Source: Kordiimonadaceae bacterium
GTDB taxonomy: Bacteria; Pseudomonadota; Alphaproteobacteria; Sphingomonadales; Emcibacteraceae
Direction of reading: 5' to 3'
NCBI GenBank assembly: GCA_024236295.1
Contig: JACKKT010000001.1
Span: 248,001-312,000 of the forward strand
Length of the DNA stretch: 64,000 bases
Shown: positions 9,073-18,297 of the stretch, in pieces
Layout of the letters: every line of letters begins with the position of its first letter
How positions within the stretch are numbered: the first letter of the stretch is position 1
Translations under genes and position numbers: made by a program
Notes under the pieces: model-generated
Database searches by the model: none
Told to the model about the DNA's origin: nothing
The model's input: the letters and a program-made list of their open reading frames with translations, nothing else

Positions 9073-9606
9073 GTGAAACAAAAAATTCTTTTGGCCTTTT
9101 TGACCATAGCATCATTTTTGATGATGTTTTTGTCGGAGAGGCCAATTTATTTTGCGCTTCCTCTCTGGATTTTGTTATCCGCCCTTTGTTACTATGATTT
9201 CAAAACAATGAAGCTTCCAAATAGTTTGACCCTTGCAGTTTTATTGCTGGGCTTAGTTTATAGTTTATTTAGCAATCAGGATCCTTTGCTAACTGGTATT
9301 TCATTTTTGATTTCAACTTGCTTTCTTTTAATGGTTTCTTATTCCTATTATAAATTGCGGGGCTATCATGGCCTTGGCATGGGCGATGTAAAATTATTTG
9401 CGGCCGGTTCAGTCTGGCTTAGTCCTTATCTACTACCAATTGTTTTACTTATATCCTCTTTAACGGCAATTCTTTACTTTATCCTAATTATGTCTAATAA
9501 GGATAATGCTTTCCTAAATCAAAAAATCCCCTATGGCCCATTCCTGGCAATTGCAATCTGGCTGACCTGGTTATCAGGGGATGAGATTCTTTATTACCTG
9601 CAATAG
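9073..9606 (+). CDS. Short type IV prepilin peptidase (A24 family), likely GspO
   Basis: This inner-membrane aspartic protease cleaves prepilin or pseudopilin leaders. The two catalytic aspartates are visible: YYDFKTMKLPN near residue 38 and GLGMGDVKLF near residue 97 (GxGD motif), and a PYGPFLA segment lies near the end. About five or six hydrophobic helices are present. At 177 residues it lacks the N-terminal Cys-rich methyltransferase domain of classical GspO/PilD enzymes, resembling CpaA-type proteins. GTG start. It sits 6 kb upstream of the gsp operon, whose pseudopilins carry the cleavage sites it would cut, so assignment to that system is a neighbourhood inference. Confidence 0.85.
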   Translation: MKQKILLAFLTIASFLMMFLSERPIYFALPLWILLSALCYYDFKTMKLPNSLTLAVLLLGLVYSLFSNQDPLLTGISFLISTCFLLMVSYSYYKLRGYHGLGMGDVKLFAAGSVWLSPYLLPIVLLISSLTAILYFILIMSNKDNAFLNQKIPYGPFLAIAIWLTWLSGDEILYYLQ

Positions 9607-9931
9607 AATCGGGCAGGTGCATATTTTAAGACTCCATCAAATTGGTAATTAATTCTCTACTGATTAATCATAAAATCTGCCTTTCAAAAGAAAAAAAATT
9701 CAAATAATGATTTCTTGATTAGAACAGGTCTATTCTCTAACAGACTGTTAATAAACAATTAATTTTAAATTTTTTGCCTCTGATTGCTATTTCATAATTT
9801 TATCATACGTCTGAAACAAAAACATCATATTCCACGCCTATGTAGGAAAAGCTTAACGGGCTCGGGTGAGCTCAATTGAAATATCAGGCTGAACAAAAAC
9901 TGTTCAATTTATTAATCAAAATGGGGTCGAA
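9607..9931 (+). other. AT-rich intergenic region, probable promoter and leader of the lipoprotein gene
   Basis: 325 bp without a convincing ORF. The first half is very AT-rich. From about 9835 it becomes mixed in composition and runs to a ribosome-binding site (GGGGTCG) before the ATG at 9932. I see no perfect operator palindrome or terminator hairpin after the peptidase gene. Confidence 0.4.
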
Positions 9932-12661
9932 ATGACAAATCTCAGACAATTTAGAAGGCTGTTATTAATATGTATGGCAGCAGCTTCTCTTTCAGCTTTT
10001 ACAAGTTGTAGTGATAAAAATACGGAATTGGCGTCTCTTGGCGAGACAGGCGAAAATCCTGGAACTGGTGGATCCGGTGGTTCTGGCGGCGGCGGCGGAG
10101 GAGGGACCGTTGTGGCATGTCCGACAGGGACGACGGAAGTTACATTGGGCAGTGGTAAAGCTTGCCAGATTACAGGGACATTAACTCAGGATCTGACATT
10201 AACAGCCGATAATACTTATCTATTAAATGGTAAAGTTACTGTTGGTCAGGAAACCCAATCAGACGGAACAGGCGGAACCCGTGTTCAGCTGACAGTAAAG
10301 CCGGGAACAACAATTGCCGGTCTTAATGCAAATTCCTTTCTGGTCGTTGCCAGGGGCTCAAAAATTAATGCGAATGGTAATGTTGGGCAGCCAATTATTT
10401 TCACCTCTTCAGCAGATGTTTTAAGAGGGTTCAATGCCAATGCGAATGCATTATCTGAAACCTATACGTCCGAATGGGGCGGTATTGTTCTAAATGGCCT
10501 TGCCACAATTAATGGCTGTGCGTCGGGAATTTGTGAAGCAACGGGTGAAGGTGACAGCGGCCTTTATGGTGGTGCTGACGATGATGACAGCTCTGGTGTT
10601 CTGCGTTATGTTCAAGTCAGATATGCTGGTAACCCAATCACTGATGTTGATGAGCTTAACGGAATCGCCTTTGAAGGCGTTGGCCGTGGAACGATTGTTG
10701 ATTTTGTTCATGTCCATAACGGTGCCGATGACGGTGTTGAATTTTTCGGCGGAACTGTCAATGTTAAACATTTGATTGTTACAGGCGCAGATGATGACAG
10801 TGTCGACTGGACCAAGGGATGGCGCGGTAAAGCACAATATGTTTTGGCAATGCAAAATGATAATCAGTCTGCATCAGATCAGGGTATTGAGGCTGACAAT
10901 AACGGTGATAACAATGACGCATTACCATATGCCCAACCAACATTGGCGAACTTTACTCTGATTGCCGGCCCAACGCGGGGTGACATCGGAATGTTGCTTC
11001 GTGAAGGTACTGGTGCAAAAATTTATAATACAGTTGTAACAGGTTTTCATGATACCTGTCTTGATCTTGATCAGGCGGCAACATATGCCCGTCGTGATGG
11101 CGCAGATGGTATTGTTATTCAGTCAACTCTGTTAAGTTGTGATAAGACTTTCGCGACAGATGCAGAAGATGGTGATCTTGCTGCATGGTTCCTAGGACAA
11201 GCCAACAATAGTGCCCAAACGTCAACACTTTCTGGTTTTGTCAATGGTACAGCAGAAAATAATGTTACAGCAACTGACGTTCACGCACTTGATACATGGT
11301 TTGAAACAACTGATTATATCGGTGCTGTAAAATCAAATTCTGCGATAGATAATTGGACTCTTGGCTGGTCATATGCGATTAATCCAAATCCGACATGTCC
11401 GGATGGAACAACTTCAAATGGTGCCGGTGGCTGTATACTTCAAGGGGTATATACCGGCAACATCCATTTGGCAGCGGGTCTTAATTACTTCCTGCGTGGC
11501 AAAGTGGTTATCGGTGATGACTTAGGTGGTGATGCTGCTAACCCGATTGCAGGAAGAGTTGCAGGTAACCTTACAATTGATGCTGGTGTTACAGTTGCTG
11601 GTGAAGACCCTCTTTCTTTCCTCGTAATATCACGTGGTTCAAAACTCAATTCTAACGGTACAAAAAATGCACCGGTAACCTTTACTGCTACCAATGATGC
11701 AACGCGCAACCTGGATACAGACACGTCTCTCTGGGGTGGAATTGTCATCAATGGCCGTGCAACCATCAATGGCTGTGCCGTTGGTATCTGTGAAGCGACC
11801 GGTGAAGGTGATAGTGGCTTATATGGTGGTAATGACGATGACGACGATAGTGGTCAGATGTTCTACACTGTTGTTAAATATGCGGGTAATCCGATCACTG
11901 ACGTTGATGAACTGAATGGTATTGCCTTTGAAGGTGTGGGCCGTGGTACTGAAGTTGACTATGTTCAGGTCCACAATGGTGCTGACGATGGAGTTGAATT
12001 CTTCGGTGGTACAGTTCGCCTTAAACACCTTGTAATTACAGGGGCTGATGATGACAGTATTGACTGGACCAAAGGCTGGCGTGGTGCAATTCAATATGCA
12101 GTTGCAGTACAAAATGATAATCAGTCAGCATCTGACCAAGGTATAGAAGCAGATAATAATGGTGACAATAATGATGCCACACCTTTTGCGCAGCCGCTCC
12201 TATCAAATATCACGCTGGTTGCTGGTGCAACACGTGGTGATATTGGCATGCTGCTTCGTGAAGGTACTGGTGCACGGATTGTCAATATCGTTACATCCGG
12301 TTTCCATGACACCTGTCTTGACCTCGATCAGGCGGCGACATATGCCCGCCGCGACGGTGCAGACGGTATTACTATCACATCAACTTATTTGAGTTGTGCA
12401 ACAACTTTTGCTTCAGATGCCGAGGATGGTGACCTTGCGGCCTGGTTTAACGGTCAGGCAAATAACGGTACAGGAGCCAGTACGCTGGTTGCCCCGACCG
12501 GAGGTTCACATGCCTATATCAATGGTGCTACTGAAAATGGTGTGACCTTCACCAACCCTCAAACGCTTGATGCCTGGTTTGACACAACAACCCATATCGG
12601 GGCTGTTGATGCCGAAGCCAACAACTGGCTTGAAGGTTGGACTGTCTGGATTAACGAATAA
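9932..12661 (+). CDS. Large surface/exported lipoprotein with two tandem Asp-rich beta-helix-like units
   Basis: 909 residues. The signal peptide ends in a lipobox-like SAFTSC with Cys26 as probable lipidation site. A Gly/Ser linker (44-58) follows, then two homologous units starting at C63 and C489 (426-residue pitch). Each unit carries the same landmarks: TADNTYLLNGKV-type opening, WGGIVLNGLATINGC, GLYGGADDDD, GVEFFGGTV, DWTKGWRG, an EADNNGDNND acidic loop that looks Ca2+-binding, GDIGMLLREGTGA and a DLDQAATYARRDGADG stretch. I know this pattern from Bacteroidetes and Shewanella-type secreted proteins of unknown function. Downstream are a TonB receptor and a type II secretion operon, making it a good candidate substrate. 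The lipobox has Phe at -3, so lipidation is not certain. Confidence 0.85.
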   Translation: MTNLRQFRRLLLICMAAASLSAFTSCSDKNTELASLGETGENPGTGGSGGSGGGGGGGTVVACPTGTTEVTLGSGKACQITGTLTQDLTLTADNTYLLNGKVTVGQETQSDGTGGTRVQLTVKPGTTIAGLNANSFLVVARGSKINANGNVGQPIIFTSSADVLRGFNANANALSETYTSEWGGIVLNGLATINGCASGICEATGEGDSGLYGGADDDDSSGVLRYVQVRYAGNPITDVDELNGIAFEGVGRGTIVDFVHVHNGADDGVEFFGGTVNVKHLIVTGADDDSVDWTKGWRGKAQYVLAMQNDNQSASDQGIEADNNGDNNDALPYAQPTLANFTLIAGPTRGDIGMLLREGTGAKIYNTVVTGFHDTCLDLDQAATYARRDGADGIVIQSTLLSCDKTFATDAEDGDLAAWFLGQANNSAQTSTLSGFVNGTAENNVTATDVHALDTWFETTDYIGAVKSNSAIDNWTLGWSYAINPNPTCPDGTTSNGAGGCILQGVYTGNIHLAAGLNYFLRGKVVIGDDLGGDAANPIAGRVAGNLTIDAGVTVAGEDPLSFLVISRGSKLNSNGTKNAPVTFTATNDATRNLDTDTSLWGGIVINGRATINGCAVGICEATGEGDSGLYGGNDDDDDSGQMFYTVVKYAGNPITDVDELNGIAFEGVGRGTEVDYVQVHNGADDGVEFFGGTVRLKHLVITGADDDSIDWTKGWRGAIQYAVAVQNDNQSASDQGIEADNNGDNNDATPFAQPLLSNITLVAGATRGDIGMLLREGTGARIVNIVTSGFHDTCLDLDQAATYARRDGADGITITSTYLSCATTFASDAEDGDLAAWFNGQANNGTGASTLVAPTGGSHAYINGATENGVTFTNPQTLDAWFDTTTHIGAVDAEANNWLEGWTVWINE
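10118..12661 (+). repeat. Intragenic tandem duplication, two units of about 1.27 kb
   Basis: Unit A runs from codon 63 (10118) and unit B from codon 489 (11396) to the stop. The units align over their whole length at protein level with the landmarks in the same order, but have diverged at DNA level through many synonymous changes, so the duplication is old and maintained by selection. Confidence 0.85.
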
Positions 12662-12678
12662 GGAAACGATAACGAAAA

Positions 12679-12706
12679 CTGTGGTGATGCGAACACATCA
12701 CCACAG
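12679..12706 (+). terminator. 11-bp perfect hairpin between lipoprotein and TonB receptor genes
   Basis: CTGTGGTGATG pairs with CATCACCACAG around a 6-base loop, starting 18 bases after the lipoprotein stop. It is followed by a moderately U-rich stretch (CATTTTGTAATTTTATTT). It may act as a partial terminator or a 3' mRNA stabiliser, lowering receptor expression relative to the lipoprotein. Confidence 0.7.
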
Positions 12707-12741
12707 CATTTTGTAATTTTATTTATGAAACGGTGACTAAT

Positions 12742-15312
12742 ATGAAAATGTTCAAAAGAACTTTAAAAGGCGCGTTACTCGCTTCCTGTGCAGTTATAAT
12801 ACCGCAGCTTGCGTATTCTCAGGAAGCGCAACAGGCAGACCCGAGCCAAATTGACACAATTGTCGCGGTCGGGCGTTATATCCCTGATGAAAAAAGATCA
12901 ACTTCTGAAATATCAAATGTAGTGAGTAGTACTGATTTAACTCTGGCAGGGGATAGTGATGTCGCAGTGGCCTTGACAAGAATGCCGGGCATTTCCCCGG
13001 ATGAGTCTGGTAAATTTGTGGTAATCAGAGGCTTGAGTGAACGTTACACATCAACTCTTCTAAATGGTATAGAGCTCCCATCTCCAGATCCGCTTAAGCG
13101 GGCTGTCCCACTTGATATTTTCCCGACCTCGTTGGTGGGAAGTGTATTGATCCAGAAAACTTATTCAGCTGAATTTCCGGGTGCTTTTGGGGGTGGTGTT
13201 ATTGACATCCGTACCAAAGTGGTTCCAGATGAAAGTTTCTTTGAAATTGGATTGGCTACTGGGTTTAATACAGCATCAACTTTTAAGGATGGCCTTACCT
13301 ATTATGGTAGTGATACCGATCTTTTTGGTTTCGATGATGGAACAAGGGATATTCCTCCGATTATTGCGGCACATCCAACTTTGGAGGGTCTTACTCCGAC
13401 GGAACTGGAACAGGCTGGTGAATCAATTCCGAATATCTGGTCCATTGATTTTCAAAAAAATGCGCCGGATTTTGATTTTAATGCCGCTGGCGGTACTAAT
13501 ATCGAAGTTGGTGATGAAGGTGAACTCGGATTTATTTTTGCTGTTGATTATGGCAGCAAATTTAGAAATCAATTCGGTCAACGAAGTTCTTACAAAGCGT
13601 CAAGTGCTACTGAATCGGGACTTGAAGCAGACCGTGACTTTAGCCCACGGGCTTGCGAAGCTGCTGGTGTACCGGGGTCTGACTGCGGTTATAACGTGAC
13701 AACATGGAAAATTGATTTGAATACATTTGCATCCGTTGGTTGGCAGATTAATCAGGACAATTCGATTAAATATTCATCTCTATTGTTGCGTTCGAGCCAG
13801 AAACAGGTAGAAATTCAGCAAGGAAGTACGAATTCCGAAGATTTGGCCAATTTCACCCGACTTGACTGGATAGAACGACAAGTTTGGTCGCACAGTTTTG
13901 ATGGTGAGCATGCCTTTGATCTGTTTAACAGTGATATGACTGAACTATTCTGGCACGCCAATATTACCAAGGCAACCCGTGATGTCCCTATGCGTAAACG
14001 TTATATTTATGTGTACGATAAAAATAATGAAGTATTCGAAATGTTACGGCGTAGCGACAGTAACCGAATTGAATATGGAAGTCTCGATGATACATCAAAG
14101 GATGTCGGATTTAATATCAAACAGCCGTTTTACATTAATAATTCATCGCTCGATTTGAAATTTGGTGCCAGTTACAACAAAAAAGACCGGGATTCGGATT
14201 ATAAAAAATATGGTTTTAACCTTTCCAATGTATCGAATGACAGCTTGCGTCGATATGTACCTGAAATTATTTTTGGCTCTGTAAATATTGATCCGAATGG
14301 CATTTACTTAAGTGAGTATTTCGACCCCTCCAGTGCTTTTACGGCAGAGTTTGAAAATAAACAGTTTTTCGGACAGGTAGATGCACAGGTAACCGACGAA
14401 GTTCGTGTATCTGCAGGTGTTCGATATGAAGACAGCAATCAGACGGTTCAATCTACAGATAGGACCACTTTTCAGGACATAAAAATTAATCAGGATCTTA
14501 AAAAATGGTTGCCATCAGCGACTATAACCTGGGAATTTATTGAAAATATGCAAATCCGACTGGCGTTTTCACAAACTGTGAACCGACCTGACAGCCGTGA
14601 GCTGGCCCCTGTATTCTTCGTACGGGAAGATGGACGTACGGAACGGGGTAATGAAAATCTTATTCCGGCTGATATTCGCAGCTTTGATGCCCGGTTTGAA
14701 TGGTATTTCGATGCGGGGGAAAGCTTTACTCTCGGGGCTTTCTATAAGGAAATTGACAATCCGATTGAACAGTCTATTTTGGCGCGAGGTGATGGCCAAG
14801 CAGATACGATTGCCAACGCCGAAAAGGCCAAAATTAAAGGGGTTGAAGCAGAAATTGAAAAAATTGTTGGGACTGTTGGTGAAAGAGAATTCTTTGTAAA
14901 AGCCAATGCATCCTACATTGACTCAGAAGTGGTTAGAAGTGCTGAAAAGTTTGATCAGATTACCAATCTGGTCGGCCGTCTTCAGGGTCAGTCTAATTAT
15001 CTTGCCAACTTACAGGTAGGATTTGAAAATCAGGATGTTGGGGAAAAGTTTAATATTATTGTTAATTTTCAGGGGGACCGTATTTACAGACTAGGTACTT
15101 CAAACCGTCCTGATCTGCTTGAGGATATACCAGTTCAGCTTAATCTGCTTTATAGCCGTGATGTGAATATCTGGGGCGATAATCCGTTAACACTGACATT
15201 CAAGGCACAAAATCTTTTGAATGAAAAAGCGCTTCGCAAGCAGGGATCGGAAATTGCCGAATCCTTCGAAATAGGGCGCACATTCATTCTTGGATTTAAT
15301 TATTCCTTCTAA
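12742..15312 (+). CDS. TonB-dependent outer-membrane receptor
   Basis: An outer-membrane 22-strand barrel with plug, energised by TonB, about 856 residues. Signal peptide to about residue 27 (AYSQ). The plug domain runs roughly 35-190, with DVAVALTRMPGIS, VIRGLSERYTSTLLNG and PGAFGGGVIDIRTK. The C-terminus ends GRTFILGFNYSF with the terminal Phe of outer-membrane proteins. GTG at 12733 could add three residues, but GGTGA at 12732-12736 favours the ATG at 12742. It sits 81 bp after the repeat lipoprotein and is followed by a strong terminator, so the two form one transcription unit ahead of the gsp operon. The ligand is unknown; an export role with the lipoprotein is also conceivable. Confidence 0.93.
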   Translation: MKMFKRTLKGALLASCAVIIPQLAYSQEAQQADPSQIDTIVAVGRYIPDEKRSTSEISNVVSSTDLTLAGDSDVAVALTRMPGISPDESGKFVVIRGLSERYTSTLLNGIELPSPDPLKRAVPLDIFPTSLVGSVLIQKTYSAEFPGAFGGGVIDIRTKVVPDESFFEIGLATGFNTASTFKDGLTYYGSDTDLFGFDDGTRDIPPIIAAHPTLEGLTPTELEQAGESIPNIWSIDFQKNAPDFDFNAAGGTNIEVGDEGELGFIFAVDYGSKFRNQFGQRSSYKASSATESGLEADRDFSPRACEAAGVPGSDCGYNVTTWKIDLNTFASVGWQINQDNSIKYSSLLLRSSQKQVEIQQGSTNSEDLANFTRLDWIERQVWSHSFDGEHAFDLFNSDMTELFWHANITKATRDVPMRKRYIYVYDKNNEVFEMLRRSDSNRIEYGSLDDTSKDVGFNIKQPFYINNSSLDLKFGASYNKKDRDSDYKKYGFNLSNVSNDSLRRYVPEIIFGSVNIDPNGIYLSEYFDPSSAFTAEFENKQFFGQVDAQVTDEVRVSAGVRYEDSNQTVQSTDRTTFQDIKINQDLKKWLPSATITWEFIENMQIRLAFSQTVNRPDSRELAPVFFVREDGRTERGNENLIPADIRSFDARFEWYFDAGESFTLGAFYKEIDNPIEQSILARGDGQADTIANAEKAKIKGVEAEIEKIVGTVGEREFFVKANASYIDSEVVRSAEKFDQITNLVGRLQGQSNYLANLQVGFENQDVGEKFNIIVNFQGDRIYRLGTSNRPDLLEDIPVQLNLLYSRDVNIWGDNPLTLTFKAQNLLNEKALRKQGSEIAESFEIGRTFILGFNYSF

Positions 15313-15341
15313 ATTTCATACTCTAATATACTCAAAAGTTG

Positions 15342-15367
15342 AAAGCCCGGTTTTCGCCGGGCTTTTT
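15342..15367 (+). terminator. Rho-independent terminator after the TonB receptor
   Basis: AAAGCCCGG pairs with CCGGGCTTT around TTTTCG, followed by a T run. This separates the lipoprotein-receptor unit from the gsp operon, which therefore needs its own promoter between 15368 and 15473. Confidence 0.9.
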
Positions 15368-15473
15368 ACTGTTTTTGACATATTACTGTAGCATTTCTGA
15401 AATATTAGCATAACAAAAATTCGCTAAAACTGTAGGAGAAAATAGAGAATCACCCGAATTTTAAGGGGCCATA

Positions 15474-16346
15474 ATGGCTAAAAAAATATCATTTGCACTA
15501 AGCGACACAGAGGCAGTCCGACTGCCGATTTATTATCGCACTGCACTTATTTTTCTTGAAATAGTGGCTATAATTCTCCTTGCACTTGTTTGCTCTAATT
15601 TATTTATGAAAATGTTAAACTCGGATGCTGAAATAATTTCAGCAGCACCTTTGCCAATGGCGACCCCCGTCGAAATTCAAAATGCCCGGCACGAGGACTA
15701 TAATTATTTAAAAACAGTAGATGCCTTTTATGGTTTGTCCAAAAATATTATTGCCACGCGGACGGATGATATTCCGGAAAGTACCCTTGATATTCAGGTT
15801 TTCGGTCTTCGTGCCAAAGGAAATGGTGATGGTACTGTCATCTTAAAATCTCAAGGGTCGCTACAGAAACTTGCCAAAATTGGTGATGAAATTGCCAGAG
15901 GAACCAGGCTTGCGGCTATTTATTCGGACCGCATTGATATAAGAAGAAACGGTCGGCTTGAAACAATTTATCTCAATAAAGAGCGGGCAAATTCGCATCA
16001 AAATAGTCAGTCGCAGATTGCCGCTACGTCCACCATTCCGCAAAACAGCAACGACACTAAAAAGAAAATAGAAGATTTTATTGCATTGATGGACCTTAAA
16101 CCGTTCCGTGAAGGAAAAAATATTGCCGGTTTTACGGTGGGTGATAAGGCTGAACCATCGCTTCTAATCCTGGCAGGTCTGGAAAAGGGTGACATCATCA
16201 GTTCGGTAAATGGCAACGAACTGCTTTCATGGGAACGGGTGAAGGAAATTTCCGACGGGGCAAGTGGCGACACATTAAATATTCAACTTGAAAGGGACGG
16301 CGAAAAGCGAACGCTTAAACTTTCCCAATCGGTATTAGGACTTTAA
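15474..16346 (+). CDS. gspC: Type II secretion protein GspC
   Basis: This inner-membrane connector links the GspLM platform to the secretin. 290 residues: a short cytoplasmic tail, one TM helix (about 25-45), a periplasmic homology region (about 85-165, FGLRAKGNGDGTVILKSQGS) that binds the secretin N0 domain, a linker, then a C-terminal PDZ-like domain (about 205-287, LEKGDIISSVNGNELLSW). This is the usual GspC length and order. It opens the operon, and its TAA is one base from the gspD start. The PDZ form, as opposed to the coiled-coil form, is often linked to substrate selection. Confidence 0.93.
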   Translation: MAKKISFALSDTEAVRLPIYYRTALIFLEIVAIILLALVCSNLFMKMLNSDAEIISAAPLPMATPVEIQNARHEDYNYLKTVDAFYGLSKNIIATRTDDIPESTLDIQVFGLRAKGNGDGTVILKSQGSLQKLAKIGDEIARGTRLAAIYSDRIDIRRNGRLETIYLNKERANSHQNSQSQIAATSTIPQNSNDTKKKIEDFIALMDLKPFREGKNIAGFTVGDKAEPSLLILAGLEKGDIISSVNGNELLSWERVKEISDGASGDTLNIQLERDGEKRTLKLSQSVLGL

Positions 16347-16347
16347 A

Positions 16348-18297
16348 TTGAAATATTTACTCAGCATTTTTTTGTGCCTTTTCGCGCTGCCGGCAATTTC
16401 TCAGCAGTCTGATGTGACATTAAACTATCAGGATGCAGAACTTCGTTCATTCATTGAGGATGTAGCACTTGAAACCCATAAAACATTTATCATTGACCCG
16501 CAGGTAAATGGCAAAGTCAATCTAATTTCATCAGAACCGATTTCGGGTGATTTATTGTTTGAAACGCTTTTATCGGTCCTGAAAGTCAATGGCATGGCAG
16601 CGGTGCCTACGTCTGGTGGCGCCTATAAAATTGTAAAAAGTGAACAGGCGCTTGGAGATGGTGGCCCTGTTAACCAAAATGCTACCGGAGATGCACTCGT
16701 CACCCGGGTATTTAGGATTAAGCATGCCGATCCTATGACCATTTCAGCAGCGATCAAACCATATATCGCAAGAAACGGCAGCAACTTTGCCCGCGAAGGT
16801 CTGCCGATGGTGGTTGTAACCGATCATGCAGATAATCTGATCAGGATTGCTCAAATCATTGTATCTTTGGACGCGGATCAGACGGTGATCAGAACTCTGA
16901 ACCTTATTCACACATCCCCTAATGAAATGGCGGAAATAGCCACTCAGCTGACATCACAATCCGCTTTTAATGGTGAGGCAAAACCGCTTCTTCAAACCAT
17001 ACCGGTCAGGGGCAGCAATTCCCTGATATTAAAAGGAATGCCGGAAGTGCTGGATCAGTATATGCCGATCCTCGCCGATATTGATCAAAACAATGCCAGC
17101 CGAGGCGATATGCGGATGATCCGACTTAAATATGCCACGACCGATAAAATGGTTCCGGTGCTGCAGCAACTGGTTGATGCCATGCAGGGCGAAGACCAGA
17201 ACACCCCCGGTAAATCCGGCAATAATGATGTGACCATTGCCGAATTTCAGGGCACCAATTCACTGGTGATTAATGCCGGTCCGGAAATGCAGCAAAGACT
17301 TGCGGATGTGATAAATCAGCTGGATATTCCGCAGGATCAGGTCCTGGTAGAAGCGATAGTGGTTGAGGTTTCTGAAAACGCATCCAAGGAACTGGGGCTT
17401 CAATATGTTCTCGCCGGTGGTGACAGCAGCAATATTCCCTTCACCGTTGCCAATTATTCAAATTCCGCACCAAATATTTTGGCCGCGACCGGGGCGATTG
17501 TCGTTAATGACGGGGACAGCTCATCCGGTACCAGCGCGTCTGATATTTTAAAGGCGGCTGCCGTGGATAGCTTTCTGGGCCTTGACGGTTTTGCCATTGG
17601 TGCAGCAGGGCGCCGTTCAGATGGTGGTGTATTTGGTGTGATCCTGAATGCCCTTGCCAGTGATACGGACAGCAATATTCTGTCAACGCCGTCGGTAATG
17701 GCGCTTAATAATGAAAGTGCAACATTTCTGGCCGGGCAGGAAATACCAATTACCACAGGAGAAGCATTAGGCAGTGCCAACAGCAACCCGTTTAGGACCA
17801 TTGAGCGGAAAAATGTCGGTATCCAGCTCGATATAAAACCGCAGATTAATGATAATAATGAAATCAGACTTGATATCCGTCAGGAAGTCTCCTCCATTTC
17901 CGGTCCGGTAAGCGCCAATTCATCAGAACTGGTGACCAATAAACGGGAAATCCAGACCACCGTTCGGGTTAATGACGGTGAAATTATCGTGATTGGCGGC
18001 CTTATTCAGCAAAATGAACGCATCAGTGTTGATAAAGTGCCACTGCTTGGGGATATTCCTTTGCTTGGAAATGCTTTTAAAAGTGAAGGAAAAACCAGAG
18101 ACAACACCAATTTGATGATTTTCCTTCGCCCGACCATCGTTCGTGACAGGCAAGACCGTACAAGGGTGACCAATAACAAAGTAAATTACATGCGTGAACG
18201 TCAGGTGGTTTCAGGATCGAAACTGTCCATTGACGATTTGTTGCAGAATGTCATTGAAACGTACAAAAAACCAATGAGTGATGATCATGGGCAATGA
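16348..18297 (+). CDS. gspD: Type II secretion outer-membrane secretin GspD
   Basis: This forms the multimeric outer-membrane channel. 649 residues starting with TTG: signal peptide MKYLLSIFLCLFALPAIS, N0 domain (VTLNYQDAELRSFIEDVA), three N1-N3 repeats with VVTDHADNL- and GTNSLVINA-type cores, then the secretin domain (about 340-610) with the VPLLGDIPLLGNAF and NTNLMIFLRPTIV signatures. The C-terminal tail after about residue 615 is short and could carry a pilotin-binding site. The start is accepted because the signal peptide begins there and the spacing to gspC is one base. Confidence 0.96.
   Translation: MKYLLSIFLCLFALPAISQQSDVTLNYQDAELRSFIEDVALETHKTFIIDPQVNGKVNLISSEPISGDLLFETLLSVLKVNGMAAVPTSGGAYKIVKSEQALGDGGPVNQNATGDALVTRVFRIKHADPMTISAAIKPYIARNGSNFAREGLPMVVVTDHADNLIRIAQIIVSLDADQTVIRTLNLIHTSPNEMAEIATQLTSQSAFNGEAKPLLQTIPVRGSNSLILKGMPEVLDQYMPILADIDQNNASRGDMRMIRLKYATTDKMVPVLQQLVDAMQGEDQNTPGKSGNNDVTIAEFQGTNSLVINAGPEMQQRLADVINQLDIPQDQVLVEAIVVEVSENASKELGLQYVLAGGDSSNIPFTVANYSNSAPNILAATGAIVVNDGDSSSGTSASDILKAAAVDSFLGLDGFAIGAAGRRSDGGVFGVILNALASDTDSNILSTPSVMALNNESATFLAGQEIPITTGEALGSANSNPFRTIERKNVGIQLDIKPQINDNNEIRLDIRQEVSSISGPVSANSSELVTNKREIQTTVRVNDGEIIVIGGLIQQNERISVDKVPLLGDIPLLGNAFKSEGKTRDNTNLMIFLRPTIVRDRQDRTRVTNNKVNYMRERQVVSGSKLSIDDLLQNVIETYKKPMSDDHGQ

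Noticed and set aside
9607..9931. Riboswitch ahead of the lipoprotein-receptor unit (cobalamin or similar)
   Set aside because: No recognisable B12-box or other riboswitch core could be found by eye in the leader.
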